Source: Pontiellaceae bacterium B12219
GTDB lineage: Bacteria; Verrucomicrobiota; Kiritimatiellia; Kiritimatiellales; Pontiellaceae
Assembly: GCA_029432795.1 (NCBI GenBank)
Contig: JARNMJ010000021.1
Span: forward strand, 1-64,000
DNA: 64,000 nucleotides
Direction: 5' to 3'
The position numbers and the translations under genes are program-made. The notes below the pieces were generated by a model. The model saw only the letters and a program-made list of their open reading frames with translations, was not told where the DNA came from and ran no database searches. Position 1 is the stretch's first letter. The number at the start of each line of letters is the position of its first letter. Positions 15,841-24,506 of this stretch are shown piece by piece.

Positions 15841-16904
15841 TCGCCCATCGGTCGCCGAGTTTCCGCGGACGGCACCCTGCCTCGATCGTGATCAACCCGA
15901 TCGAGTATATGGATATACCGGCGGTAGTTACTCAGCGGAATATCGTTCTGCCAGACCCCCGCCATGCGGGCAACCCATGCGCTTCCCGAAAAGAGGCCGA
16001 CGATGAGCACGGCATATACCCAGGGACGAATCACCAGACGCTGTTTTCGCGCGCTCAATTGAAGCGTCTCTTTCACTGGACAGGCCGCCACGCATTGCAG
16101 GCAGGCGTGGCATTCATCGGATCGCACTGTCCCCGCACGATGAACCTCAATATTCACGGGACAGACCTTAGTGCATTTTTGACAGTCAATGCAGGTTTCG
16201 GCATTGCGGCGGATTTTCCAGGGACTCACCCAGCTGGCCAGGCCCAATAGAGCGCCAAAGGGACAGCAATAGCGACACCAGGCATTGCGAATCAATATGG
16301 ACAGCAGCACGAGAATAGACAGCACCACGATCGTGGTCGTCGAAGGATCCAGAAAAAAGACCAGCATTTTCAGATCGGCAATCTGATTGTAGGGACTGTA
16401 GATGAAGGCCTTCAATGCAGACTCCGGCATATTCAGCAAAATGGCCCAGCAGAAAAAACCGAGCAGCAGATATTTGATACTGCGCAGCAGATAATCAAAC
16501 CAGCGTCTCACACGCAGCGACTGCCGGAACAGCAGTTTCTGCAACCCGTTCATCATTTCATTCATCAGCCCGAAAGGACAGACCCAGCTGCAGAATCCCC
16601 GTTTGAGCAACAGCCCGGTCACCAGCGTAACCAGAAAGATCACCAGCCCCGCCGGATGAATGCGATTGAAGTCGCCGGAAAGAATCCAGTATTTCAGGCT
16701 GATCAGGGAACTGATCGGCAAAAATGCTTCCACCTCCGGCGGTCGAACCGCCACCTGCTCCGCCCCTTCCGCCAGATCCCGATAGAAGGCATAGAACCGA
16801 AAGCCGATCCAAACCGTCGTTGCTGCAAAGATCAGCTGCACCAACCTCCGCAGGAAATTTGCATTATTCAGCTTTTTCAACAGGCCGGCATTCTTCAACA
16901 TCAT
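15837..16904 (-). CDS. 4Fe-4S polyferredoxin-type membrane protein (NapH/YccM/CcoG-like)
   Basis: This 355-residue protein has about five membrane helices and cysteine motifs of the NapH/NosR-C family. Two CxxxCP pairs lie in the membrane part (GFCSWVCPFGL and WCRYCCPFGAL). Two classical 4Fe-4S motifs follow (CIDCQKCTKVCP and CHACLQCVAACP). Such proteins pass electrons across the membrane to periplasmic enzymes or help oxidase copper assembly. The exact partner is unknown because no reductase gene adjoins it. AGGAG lies upstream of the ATG at 16904. It converges on the LysR gene with a four-base overlap. Confidence 0.85.
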   Translation of the reverse strand: MMLKNAGLLKKLNNANFLRRLVQLIFAATTVWIGFRFYAFYRDLAEGAEQVAVRPPEVEAFLPISSLISLKYWILSGDFNRIHPAGLVIFLVTLVTGLLLKRGFCSWVCPFGLMNEMMNGLQKLLFRQSLRVRRWFDYLLRSIKYLLLGFFCWAILLNMPESALKAFIYSPYNQIADLKMLVFFLDPSTTTIVVLSILVLLSILIRNAWCRYCCPFGALLGLASWVSPWKIRRNAETCIDCQKCTKVCPVNIEVHRAGTVRSDECHACLQCVAACPVKETLQLSARKQRLVIRPWVYAVLIVGLFSGSAWVARMAGVWQNDIPLSNYRRYIHILDRVDHDRGRVPSAETRRPMGD

Positions 16905-16982
16905 TCCCTTTCATCTCCTGAAAACTGAAAAGAATAACCTCCCCCCGAAAGAACACCTTGACCCGGGTCAATAAATGGATAT

Positions 16983-17756
16983 TCAGCAACAAAGGCCGGC
17001 GTGCTTCGTCCCCGTATAAATCGCGATGGGATAGGTGTAGTACATCGAGTCCTCCTCCCATCGGGCATTCACCCCCATTCGATTTTGTCCCAGATCTTCC
17101 CGGAACAATTTCCGGATTTTTTCCGCATCTCCAGCCTTTGGAAACGAGGCCATCAATTGCGCTTCCAATTTCATATCCACGGTATAGCGGCTGTGCTGCA
17201 GATCGCTCAACCCCGAACCGGCCAACAGTTCGGCCCAGGCGGAATCCGACAAGGCGGCGGTATGCGACGGATCGCGCAGCCGCTCCATCTGATTAAACGC
17301 CTCCACCTTATCCTCCGGCATCGAAACATCGGCCACCAGCACCGTGCCGCCCGGACGGCAAACCCGGATCATTTCCGACAGCACTGCCTGCGGATTTAAA
17401 AAGTGATGAAAGCTGTACCGGGTGATGACGATGGAAAATGCGTCGTCGGCATACGGCAATGCGTCCACGCTTCCCGTTTTCCACGCAACATTTTCCAGCC
17501 CCTCCTGCGCCTGACGCAACCGGGCCTGTTCAATCATCTTTTCAACGAGGTCAATGCCTTCCACCAGCCGGGCCTGCTTTGCAAATTCGCAGGCCACCAT
17601 GCCCGGGCCGCAGGCCACATCCAACACGCTGTCCGTTTTCGAAACACCGCTCAGTTCAATCAACTGCTGCATGGCATCCAAATGCCCCGGCACCTGCGTG
17701 AAGGGAATCGCCTGCTTCGAAAACTGATCAATAATTTCCTGCTCATGGTTGTTCAT
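16983..17756 (-). CDS. Class I SAM-dependent methyltransferase
   Basis: This 257-residue protein starts at the ATG at 17756 (MNNHEQEIIDQFSKQA), preceded by GGTGAG; an upstream in-frame start lacks such a site. Motif I is VLDVACGPGMVACEFA. The rest (TRYSFHHFLNPQAVLSEMIRVCRPGGTVLVADVS) is typical of UbiE/COQ5-type and arsenite-methyltransferase-like proteins, without the conserved cysteines of the latter. It ends in Cys-Cys. The substrate is unknown. The gene contains a near-copy of the 15-bp palindrome at 17129-17143. Confidence 0.82.
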   Translation of the reverse strand: MNNHEQEIIDQFSKQAIPFTQVPGHLDAMQQLIELSGVSKTDSVLDVACGPGMVACEFAKQARLVEGIDLVEKMIEQARLRQAQEGLENVAWKTGSVDALPYADDAFSIVITRYSFHHFLNPQAVLSEMIRVCRPGGTVLVADVSMPEDKVEAFNQMERLRDPSHTAALSDSAWAELLAGSGLSDLQHSRYTVDMKLEAQLMASFPKAGDAEKIRKLFREDLGQNRMGVNARWEEDSMYYTYPIAIYTGTKHAGLCC

Positions 17757-17855
17757 ACGTCTCACCTTTTCCTTTCTGTTGTTCCGTGATGGGTTTACTG
17801 ACTGATTCACCCGTTCTATCACGACGTGGAAAAGTGCGATTGTATGAGACTGATC

Positions 17856-18590
17856 TTATTCCCGAAGTTGAGCCCGATACGCTTCCGGCGTCAGCTGAAA
17901 CAAACCCTTGAAAATTCGGGTCATATGACTTTGGTCATAAAACCCCGCCTCCAGCGCCACCTCGCTCAGCGGCCGATCCGACTTCAGCAAAACCCGCGCC
18001 CGCTCCGCCTTTTGCGCCAGCTGATAGGATTGAATCGTGGTGCCATACGCCGCCTTGAACAGCCGGTTACAATGTTCTTTGGTATGCGGCAAGGTGGTTT
18101 CAATAAACGACGAGGCATCCGCCGCTTCCAAATCCGAATCCAGAAAAGCCTTAATGCGTTCGGCCGTCCAATGTCTGGAAGAGGCTCCCTCCTGAATGGC
18201 CGGCATGGAACCATAGAGACAAATCTCCGACAGAAAATCTTCCACGGAATGCGCTCCATCCAGTTGAATAAATGCAGCACATACCGCCTCATCCTGAATC
18301 AGAATTTCCCGGTGCGGCAGGCGATCCATCATCTGTTTCAAATTTTCCGGAAGCTTCAGAATGGAAAGGGTATGCACCCCGCTGAATGAGGCCGAAAAAG
18401 AAACCACATGATGCAGGGTATCCGGCGGAATCAGGCAGAGGATGCCCGGACTCAGCGAAACCGACACGCCCCGCACATTCAGTTCAATCCGCCCGCCGGT
18501 CACTGTCGAAAGCACGGCATAGTCGTGCCGATGCGGCCGCTCGCAGCCCGTATCTTTATCTGAAAACCGATGTTCGACTTCTACGTTCAT
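17856..18590 (-). CDS. AraC-family transcriptional regulator with cupin sensor
   Basis: This 244-residue regulator has an N-terminal cupin-like half (HRHDYAVLSTVTGGRIELNV, GILCLIPPDTLHHV). Its C-terminal half is a double helix-turn-helix (SYQLAQKAERARVLLKSDRPLSEVALEAGFYDQSHMTRIFKGLFQLTPEAYR, seen in pieces). The ligand is unknown. It is followed by the methyltransferase gene on the same strand, about 100 bases downstream, which might be a target. An exact copy of the 15-bp palindrome (18596-18610) sits directly before its AAAGG-ATG start. Confidence 0.87.
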   Translation of the reverse strand: MNVEVEHRFSDKDTGCERPHRHDYAVLSTVTGGRIELNVRGVSVSLSPGILCLIPPDTLHHVVSFSASFSGVHTLSILKLPENLKQMMDRLPHREILIQDEAVCAAFIQLDGAHSVEDFLSEICLYGSMPAIQEGASSRHWTAERIKAFLDSDLEAADASSFIETTLPHTKEHCNRLFKAAYGTTIQSYQLAQKAERARVLLKSDRPLSEVALEAGFYDQSHMTRIFKGLFQLTPEAYRAQLRE

Positions 18591-18595
18591 CCTTT

Positions 18596-18610
18596 TTCCA
18601 ATCCCTGGAA
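18596..18610. repeat. 15-bp palindrome, exact, at the AraC start
   Basis: TTCCAATCCCTGGAA ends five bases before the AraC start codon. On the coding strand it reads TTGGAA-AAAGG-ATG. Confidence 0.85.
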
Positions 18611-18692
18611 AATATTGTATATCATCAGCAATTCAGCGAAGGCATCCCTTTCTCCGGTCAATACCTTCACACAGGAGCATCCCGCCGGGTGC

Positions 18693-18724
18693 AAAAAAAA
18701 ACCGCCCCCGGTAAAGGAGCGGCT
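18693..18724 (-). terminator. Intrinsic terminator of rpsD
   Basis: On the minus strand GCCGCTCC-TTTACC-GGGGGCGG is followed by a run of nine T. It begins about 25 bases after the rpsD stop. Confidence 0.85.
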
Positions 18725-18749
18725 TTTCGAATCAATCGGAAAGAACCGA

Positions 18750-19352
18750 TTAACGCGCGTAGAACTCGACAACCAGCGAGATTTCGCAGGTAACCGGAAC
18801 TTCTTCGCGAGCAGGCAGGCGATTCAGTTCTGCAGTCAGTTCTTTATCATTCGCAGTGATGTACTCAGGGGTCTTGGCAACCTGCTGAGCCAGTACGAAT
18901 GCGTCCAGATCTTTGGATTTTTCACGCACACTCACCTTATCGCCGATGCGCAGGGAGTAAGATGGAATGTTCACTTTCTTTCCGTTTACACGGAAGTGAG
19001 CGTGGGAAACCATCTGACGGGCCTGATAGATCGAACGGGCCATACCGGCACGCAGAACAACCGCGTCCAGACGGCTTTCGAGCATCTGAATCATCACTTC
19101 ACCGGCATTGCCCGGCTTACGGGATGCCTTCGCATAGTACGAACGCAGCTGCTTTTCGCTCAGGTTGTACTGGTAGCGCAGACGCTGTTTTTCGGTCAGC
19201 TGACGACCGTAGTCGGACTGCTTGCCCCGACGACGAGTCGGGCCATGCTGACCCGGAGGATTCGGGCGGCGTTCGAGAAACTTCTCGGATTTTGGGGAAA
19301 GCGCGATGCCGAGGCGACGTGCTTTCTTAATTTTCGGTCCGTTATACTTCAT
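18750..19352 (-). CDS. rpsD: 30S ribosomal protein S4
   Basis: S4 is a primary 16S rRNA-binding protein that nucleates 30S assembly. The 200-residue protein has the N-terminal S4 domain (ARRLGIALSPKSEKF, PGQHGPTRRRGKQSDYGRQL, EKQRLRYQYNLSEKQL) and the S4 RNA-binding fold (LESRLDAVVLRAGMARSIYQARQMVSHAHFRVNGKKV in pieces). It lacks the CxxC zinc knuckle. The gene stands alone with its own promoter and terminator, away from the S13-S11-rpoA group. Confidence 0.97.
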   Translation of the reverse strand: MKYNGPKIKKARRLGIALSPKSEKFLERRPNPPGQHGPTRRRGKQSDYGRQLTEKQRLRYQYNLSEKQLRSYYAKASRKPGNAGEVMIQMLESRLDAVVLRAGMARSIYQARQMVSHAHFRVNGKKVNIPSYSLRIGDKVSVREKSKDLDAFVLAQQVAKTPEYITANDKELTAELNRLPAREEVPVTCEISLVVEFYAR

Positions 19353-19523
19353 ATATTTGGTTCCTTTCTTTTCCCCATGTGCATCCCTGCAAATTAAGCT
19401 GGTTGTTCCAGCCGCCCGTTCGAATGAAATGAATCCGGGCGCTCGCCCCGCACCACGCGGTATTTGTTCTTTTGGCGAAGATCCTTCGGTCAGGATTCCG
19501 TTTTACGGGAAAACAAGCGGGCA

Positions 19524-19551
19524 TTTATATAGAATCGGCGAAGCGAGTCAA
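19524..19551 (-). promoter_or_regulatory. Sigma-70 promoter of rpsD
   Basis: On the minus strand TTGACT (19551-19546) and TATAAA (19529-19524) are separated by 16 bases. This predicts a leader of about 160 nt before the rpsD ATG, long enough for S4 autoregulation, although I cannot identify a known leader fold. Confidence 0.75.
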
Positions 19552-19645
19552 CCCCCTTCCTTGGCAAAGTTTTACCCCGGTTTCATTAACCGCGGATCAA
19601 ACTCAAAGGACTGCGGTGCACCGATTTTCAGCTTTCCAAGGTTTG

Positions 19646-19663
19646 GATGCAACAGGTTGCATC
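19646..19663. promoter_or_regulatory. 18-bp palindrome, possible operator
   Basis: GATGCAAC-AG-GTTGCATC is a perfect inverted repeat. It is about 95 bases upstream of the rpsD -35 box and about 270 bases upstream of the MFS gene, and overlaps the end of a 15-bp palindrome near-copy. Confidence 0.4.
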
Positions 19664-19930
19664 AGATAATTGCTCTCCCCGGAAATCAGAATACCGGGAA
19701 CCAGTAAAACCGCCGCCCGCCGCAAAGACATCGGCAGCGCAGTGTGCCGGCACAATGCCTAGGTTTTCTTTTCAAGTCTGCTTTTACTGCTCACACGGTC
19801 ACCTCCATCAATTGGCGCTATACACACTGCCATTTGGCTCAAAATCTTTTTCAGCAATTTTCCCCTGCAATTTCCAGCGCATGGAAGATTTGCATTATAA
19901 GAACATCGCTCTATCTTCCTTGGACTGCCC

Positions 19931-21232
19931 ATGAAAAAACCGTTTGAACAGATTCCATTTAATCCTGCCCGCTGGCCCTTCTTCTACGGATGGATGGTGC
20001 TGTTCTGGGGCATTATCGGCGTATTACTGAGCGTTCCGGGTCAAACCACCGGCGTCTCCGCCTTCATTGAGCCGCTCATCCGTGATCTTGGAATCGGCCG
20101 GCTGGAAATCAGCATCGCATACGGAATCGGCACCTTTTGCAGTTCATTTTTCATTACGCCCTCGGGAAAACTGTTCGACCGCATTGGGGCACGCTGGATG
20201 GGTTTTTCATCCTGCATTGCACTCGGGCTGGTGCTTTTTATGCTGAGTCAAACACATCGGATGGCCGATGCCATTGCACCGATTCTTCCCGAACAGCTCG
20301 GCATCGTCAGCCTGCTTTCTTTTCTCTTCTTCGCACTCCGTCTGAGCGGACAAGGCGTGCTGACCATGTCGTCGCGCAACATGATCATGAAATGGTTCGA
20401 TCATCACCGCGGTCTTGCCAGCGGCATCAGCGGAGCAGCCGTCTCGTTCGGTTTTTCCTACACGCCGACCGTTTTCAGCGGAATGATCGGCGAGCACGGC
20501 TGGTCCGGCACCTGGTTGCTGCTAGGCATTTTCCTCGTCATCCTATTCGCCCCGCTGCTCCTGATTTTCTTCCGCGACAACCCCGAAACATCCGGCCTGA
20601 TCCCCGATGGGACGGCCCATGATGTCTCAATCGCCAAAGAAAAAAACCGCCGGCAATTCACCCTCTCCGAGGCACGGCACAGCTTTCCGTTCTGGGCCTT
20701 CACCCTGACCATGGCCCTGCAGGCACTGGTCATGACTGCAACCACCTTTCACATTGAATCCATCTTTACGCTCGCGGGAATGGACGGCACCCGCGGCTTT
20801 GCGCTGTTTCCTCCGATTGCATTTCTTTCTATTGCCATCACCCTCATCGGTGGATGGCTGAGCGACCGGGTGGAACTGAAATGGCTGTTGATCACCATGC
20901 TGGCTGCGATGAGCCTCAATCTGATCGGGCTCACAGTACTCGCTCCGGGCTGGCCGATTGCCTGCCTCATTATCGGCGGAGGAATTGCCAACGGTCTGTT
21001 CGGCGTTTTGATGAGCGTAACCTGGCCGCATTTTTACGGACGCAAACATCTCGGAGCCATCAGCGGGCAGTGTATGACCTTTATGGTGATCTTCAGCGCC
21101 ATCGGCCCCGCCTTTTACAGCGGAATCCTGGCGCTCACCGGCAATTATACAGGCGGGAATCTGGTCAGTCTGGCTACCGCCCTCGCGCTGTTTGCCTGTG
21201 CTTTCCGCATCAGAAACCCCCAGCACAGCTAA
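19931..21232 (+). CDS. MFS transporter
   Basis: This 433-residue carrier has about 12 membrane helices. The inter-helix loop signature GKLFDRIGARWMG after helix 2 is the major-facilitator A-motif, and a second-half version reads GGWLSDRVELKW. The N-terminal helix region (FYGWMVLFWGIIGVLLSVPGQTTGVSAFIEPLI) resembles the oxalate:formate antiporter/monocarboxylate branch. The substrate cannot be told. It stands alone. Confidence 0.85.
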   Translation: MKKPFEQIPFNPARWPFFYGWMVLFWGIIGVLLSVPGQTTGVSAFIEPLIRDLGIGRLEISIAYGIGTFCSSFFITPSGKLFDRIGARWMGFSSCIALGLVLFMLSQTHRMADAIAPILPEQLGIVSLLSFLFFALRLSGQGVLTMSSRNMIMKWFDHHRGLASGISGAAVSFGFSYTPTVFSGMIGEHGWSGTWLLLGIFLVILFAPLLLIFFRDNPETSGLIPDGTAHDVSIAKEKNRRQFTLSEARHSFPFWAFTLTMALQALVMTATTFHIESIFTLAGMDGTRGFALFPPIAFLSIAITLIGGWLSDRVELKWLLITMLAAMSLNLIGLTVLAPGWPIACLIIGGGIANGLFGVLMSVTWPHFYGRKHLGAISGQCMTFMVIFSAIGPAFYSGILALTGNYTGGNLVSLATALALFACAFRIRNPQHS

Positions 21233-21247
21233 GCCCGCCCCGCCAGC

Positions 21248-21262
21248 TTCCAAACATTGGAA
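21248..21262. repeat. 15-bp palindrome, exact
   Basis: TTCCAAACATTGGAA, 15 bases after the MFS stop. A six-base stem with a three-base loop is possible, without a T-run. Confidence 0.85.
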
Positions 21263-21333
21263 AAGTTCAAAGCTGTACAATGCGTACTGAGCCGATATGA
21301 TTTTACGCACTTTTAAACAACGAAAGGAACACC

Positions 21334-21906
21334 ATGAAAAAATTCGGATGTATCATTATGGCGACGGCTTTTATCTGCAGCAGTGGCTTTTTTAAGAAGA
21401 GTGAAGACGGCAGTTATTCCGTTGATACCTCAGCAGTCGAAAAAAAGGCGGCGGATGCTGCCGCTTCGGCTTCAGCACAAGCTGACAAACTGACCGCCGC
21501 CGCGAGCGACATGACTGCCGGTGCCACCGAGCAGATCAAAGAAGCCGCCGCGAAATACAAGGTGTCTAAAGAGGAAATCATGGCCGATTTGGAAAAACCG
21601 CTGGAGCAGATCAAAACCAAAATCGCTTCGATGGATGCGGCTAAACTGACCTCCTATCTCGGCGAATACGGCTCTGTTTTATCGGAAACCAAGCAGAAAG
21701 TGGCCGATTATACCCAACAGATAAAAGATTTGAGCTTTACTCAGAAATTCGGCAGCAAAGCCAAAGAGCTGAAATCGCAACTGGCTCAATACAGCGATCA
21801 GTACAGCGGCTTGAAGGAACAGTGCTCCCTTTATATGGATAAACTGAAATCGTTCGGCTTCGATCCCTCTTCTCTGGGTATCGACCTCTCCGCATACGGT
21901 CTGTAA
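21334..21906 (+). CDS. Exported Ala-rich helical protein of unknown function
   Basis: This 190-residue protein has a short export signal (MKKFGCIIMATAFICSSGFF), then an Ala/Lys/Glu-rich, coiled-coil-like stretch (VEKKAADAAASASAQADKL, TAGATEQIKEAAAKYK). A helical C-terminal half follows (KPLEQIKTKIASMDAAKLTSYL, ELKSQLAQYSDQYSGLKEQ). It resembles stress-related periplasmic helical proteins, but no family is recognised. It has its own AAAGGA ribosome-binding site and a terminator made from the 15-bp palindrome, so it is probably a well-expressed single gene. Confidence 0.7.
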   Translation: MKKFGCIIMATAFICSSGFFKKSEDGSYSVDTSAVEKKAADAAASASAQADKLTAAASDMTAGATEQIKEAAAKYKVSKEEIMADLEKPLEQIKTKIASMDAAKLTSYLGEYGSVLSETKQKVADYTQQIKDLSFTQKFGSKAKELKSQLAQYSDQYSGLKEQCSLYMDKLKSFGFDPSSLGIDLSAYGL

Positions 21907-21930
21907 ACCGGCGCGTTTCAGAACCGGCGA

Positions 21931-21960
21931 AGGCGTTCCAATGTTTGGAACGCCTTTTTT
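21931..21960 (+). terminator. Intrinsic terminator built on the 15-bp palindrome
   Basis: AGGCG plus the exact palindrome TTCCAATGTTTGGAA (21936-21950) plus CGCCT makes an 11-bp stem with a three-base loop, followed by six T. Confidence 0.85.
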
Positions 21961-21964
21961 AATA

Positions 21965-23401
21965 TCAGATTCGCGTGGCGAGATCTTCCGAGGTTTCCGG
22001 GTCGGTAATCACAGAAACCCGTTTCTCAAGCAGGTCTATATTTTTCCAGCGTCCGGAGCGGAAACGAAGGAAAAAGCCAACCCCCAGAATAACAATATAA
22101 ACAACCGTCCAGGCCCAGCTGACATAGATATTCAGCTTCAGCCAAAGCACAATCACCAGTTGGCCGAGCACCAGCACACCCCAGGCAACAGCGGCCTGAA
22201 AATACAGTACAAAGTGCGTATCGCCGGCTCCTTTTAATGCGCCGGAAAGAATCAGCGCCGTTGCATCAGCTGTGCCCCAAATCGCCAACATCACCAGCAG
22301 AATACGAACGGTTTTAAGCAGCTCATCAAACGGAACCGTTGCTCCGGCATTGCTTTCAAAAACATTCGTATAAAATCCCGGAAAAAGAAGAAAGGTAATG
22401 CCGATCAGCACAATATAACCGATGCCGATTTTCATCGCCAGCCAGCCGATCCGCTCGGCGTAGTCCGGCTGATTCCGCCCCAGATACTGTCCCACCAGAA
22501 TCGAGGCGCCAATTCCCATCCCGATCATCGGCATAAAAGCCACCAGATTAATACTCAGGGCAATATTGCTGGCAATATGCGCCACCGGCCCCATCCGGCC
22601 GACAAGCAGGACAAAAACGGTGAAAGCCGCCACATCCAGAAACCAGTGCACCCCCGACGGAAATCCGAAACGCAGCATCCGTTTGAATAACCACGGTTCA
22701 AAGCGCAGATTTTTAAACGTTTTAAACTCCGCATTCACCGGTTTTGAAAAATAGAGCAGCGCAAAGATCGCCGGGCTCAGCCAGGAACCGATCACCGTCG
22801 CCCAGCCGGCACCTGCAATTCCAAGCTCTGGAAAAATTCCGATCCCGAAAATCAGCAGGTAGTTAAGCAGCACGTTAATGCCGTTCGCAAAGATATTGCA
22901 GACCATGATTACGGAGGTTTTTCCGCGGCCGGAAAAGAAACTGCTCAAGGCCGAACTCATCGTCATTCCGCCGCCGCACCACATCAGAATTCTAAAATAG
23001 TCCTCTTCCAACGCCAGGATCTCGGGGCCGTGTCCGCTGAGCCGTAAAAACCAAAGCCCCAAGGGCGTAATGAGCATGATGAGCGGAATGGAAATCAGGG
23101 AAAAAATAATGCCCTGCGCCGTTGCTCTTGCACACCCTTCTTTATCGCCCGAACCCCACATCTGGGCCACAAACGTATTCACAAAGCCGGCCAGTGCCAT
23201 AAATCCGCAGACCAGCGTAAAAAAAAGAATGCCCGCCGGCAGCGAGGCTCGGAACTCGGCCTCGCCATAATTCGAAAGAAAAAGCCGGTCGCTGAAATTG
23301 AGCACGGCAAACGTCCCGGAATTGATAATCAACGGCCAGGCAATCTTCAGCAATTCACGCCAGCCACCATATGGCCGGATATCTATTTCGGAAGCATTCA
23401 T
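21965..23401 (-). CDS. MATE-family efflux transporter
   Basis: This 478-residue protein has 12 expected membrane helices in two homologous halves, of the NorM/DinF-like MATE fold (WPLIINSGTFAVLNFSDRLFLSNYGEAEF near the N-terminus). MATE pumps exchange drugs or metabolites for Na+ or H+. It is only distantly similar to the two MATE genes in the efflux operons further on, so it is not a third copy of them. It converges with the Ala-rich gene across the terminator. An exact 15-bp palindrome lies inside it at 22819-22833. Confidence 0.88.
   Translation of the reverse strand: MNASEIDIRPYGGWRELLKIAWPLIINSGTFAVLNFSDRLFLSNYGEAEFRASLPAGILFFTLVCGFMALAGFVNTFVAQMWGSGDKEGCARATAQGIIFSLISIPLIMLITPLGLWFLRLSGHGPEILALEEDYFRILMWCGGGMTMSSALSSFFSGRGKTSVIMVCNIFANGINVLLNYLLIFGIGIFPELGIAGAGWATVIGSWLSPAIFALLYFSKPVNAEFKTFKNLRFEPWLFKRMLRFGFPSGVHWFLDVAAFTVFVLLVGRMGPVAHIASNIALSINLVAFMPMIGMGIGASILVGQYLGRNQPDYAERIGWLAMKIGIGYIVLIGITFLLFPGFYTNVFESNAGATVPFDELLKTVRILLVMLAIWGTADATALILSGALKGAGDTHFVLYFQAAVAWGVLVLGQLVIVLWLKLNIYVSWAWTVVYIVILGVGFFLRFRSGRWKNIDLLEKRVSVITDPETSEDLATRI
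22819..22833. repeat. 15-bp palindrome, exact, inside a MATE gene
   Basis: TTCCAAGCTCTGGAA; on the coding strand it is read as part of FPELGIAG (frame P-x-L-G). Confidence 0.8.
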
Positions 23402-23734
23402 GAAGCGCGGAATCTACGCCGCCCCCTACATGATTTAAACCCTTTATTGATTAAAACCAATGAGCCCTCTCCCGCAAATTTGAATTCCATCTCAATAACC
23501 TCAGATACAGCCGAAATGTTAGCGCCATTTCCAAGTTTCTTCGGGTTTATAAATCCGAATTAACATACGCATTCAGCCCGAAATACAGCACTAGCCTTTC
23601 CGTCATAACACTAACCATTCACCCACAATCTATACACGTATTTCTTACACGTATTTAACAGAGCCCACCCATCTTTCGGGCTTTCAAGGCAAGAGTACGT
23701 TTTGCCGAATCAAACATTCAAATAAGGAACTAAA
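23402..23734. other. Gene-free AT-rich stretch
   Basis: No reading frame is convincing. TACACGTATTT occurs twice, 13 bases apart (23633-23643 and 23646-23656), about 80 bases before the PEP-CTERM gene, and may mark its control region. AATAAGGA precedes the next ATG. I see nothing else. Confidence 0.5.
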
Positions 23735-24448
23735 ATGAAAAAATACATATTGATTACAGCATTTTTTGCTGCGGGACTCACCACACACGCCGGCCCCTTT
23801 GACCCCTCCTGGGCGGGCGACGACGGAACAGCTTATGCTGAATGGAACAGCTGGTCACATTTCAGCCAGGGTAGCGCCTCACTGGCAGACGATTTTTATG
23901 CCATCGATCAAAACGGTTCCTTCTATGATTTTACCGGAGAGACCCGTCCGGACCTTCTCTCCTACTCCGCCGCGAAAGATTCCGACTTCGCTGGAAATAG
24001 CTGGCTTCAGCTGGGAGCAACAGATGATCTTTCTTTCTGGATGCCGACCTTCAACGGCTTTGAAACAACCGAAGTGGTCATCCAATTAAGCTATTGGGAT
24101 GATTATCCGAATACAGGATGGGAAGACTGGCGGGCCGAATTCAGTCTGCTTCCGCAGCTTTCCGATGCATCCGCGGGGAACATTGTCGTCTCCGAATCGC
24201 TCGGCATTGACCATAACACCGATTCCGGGCTGATCACCGAAGCCTGGGGAATCACCGTCAGCGGGAGCACCGACGGCTTCTTCGCCGATTTCACAGTGGA
24301 CCAGAACAGCGTCGACAACTGGACCTTAGTTGAAGCCGTTACCATTGACACCCTTTCCTACGACGCGATTCCGGAACCGGCATCCGTCATTTCCCTGATT
24401 TTCGGCGGGGTGATCCTGACCTTCACGCGCAGAAGACTCCGGAGATAA
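23735..24448 (+). CDS. PEP-CTERM sorting-domain protein
   Basis: This 237-residue exported protein has a signal peptide (MKKYILITAFFAAGLTTHAG), a beta-rich, Trp/Asp-rich middle that I do not recognise and a C-terminal PEP-CTERM tail. The tail consists of the motif IPEPAS, a hydrophobic helix (VISLIFGGVILTF) and an arginine cluster (TRRRLRR). Such tails are cut by exosortase, so the protein should reach the outer surface or exopolysaccharide. An exosortase gene must lie outside this window. An alkaline phosphatase gene follows 58 bases downstream. Confidence 0.88.
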   Translation: MKKYILITAFFAAGLTTHAGPFDPSWAGDDGTAYAEWNSWSHFSQGSASLADDFYAIDQNGSFYDFTGETRPDLLSYSAAKDSDFAGNSWLQLGATDDLSFWMPTFNGFETTEVVIQLSYWDDYPNTGWEDWRAEFSLLPQLSDASAGNIVVSESLGIDHNTDSGLITEAWGITVSGSTDGFFADFTVDQNSVDNWTLVEAVTIDTLSYDAIPEPASVISLIFGGVILTFTRRRLRR

Positions 24449-24506
24449 TCCGATTCTGCTGTTTAGTTAGCTCAAAAATATAACCAACCACATAAGGAGT
24501 AAGAAA

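Larger units (their letters stand above)
19353..19930. other. Gene-free stretch between rpsD and the MFS gene
   Basis: It holds the rpsD leader and promoter (to about 19551), a near-copy of the 15-bp palindrome (TTCCAAGGTTTGGAT, 19634-19648) and an 18-bp palindrome (19646-19663). The small reading frames here have no protein-like features. I see nothing else, apart from whatever promoter drives the MFS gene. Confidence 0.6.

Noticed and set aside
16864-17061. Small minus-strand frame upstream of the polyferredoxin gene
   Set aside because: It overlaps that gene's start in another frame, has no ribosome-binding site and shows no protein-like pattern.
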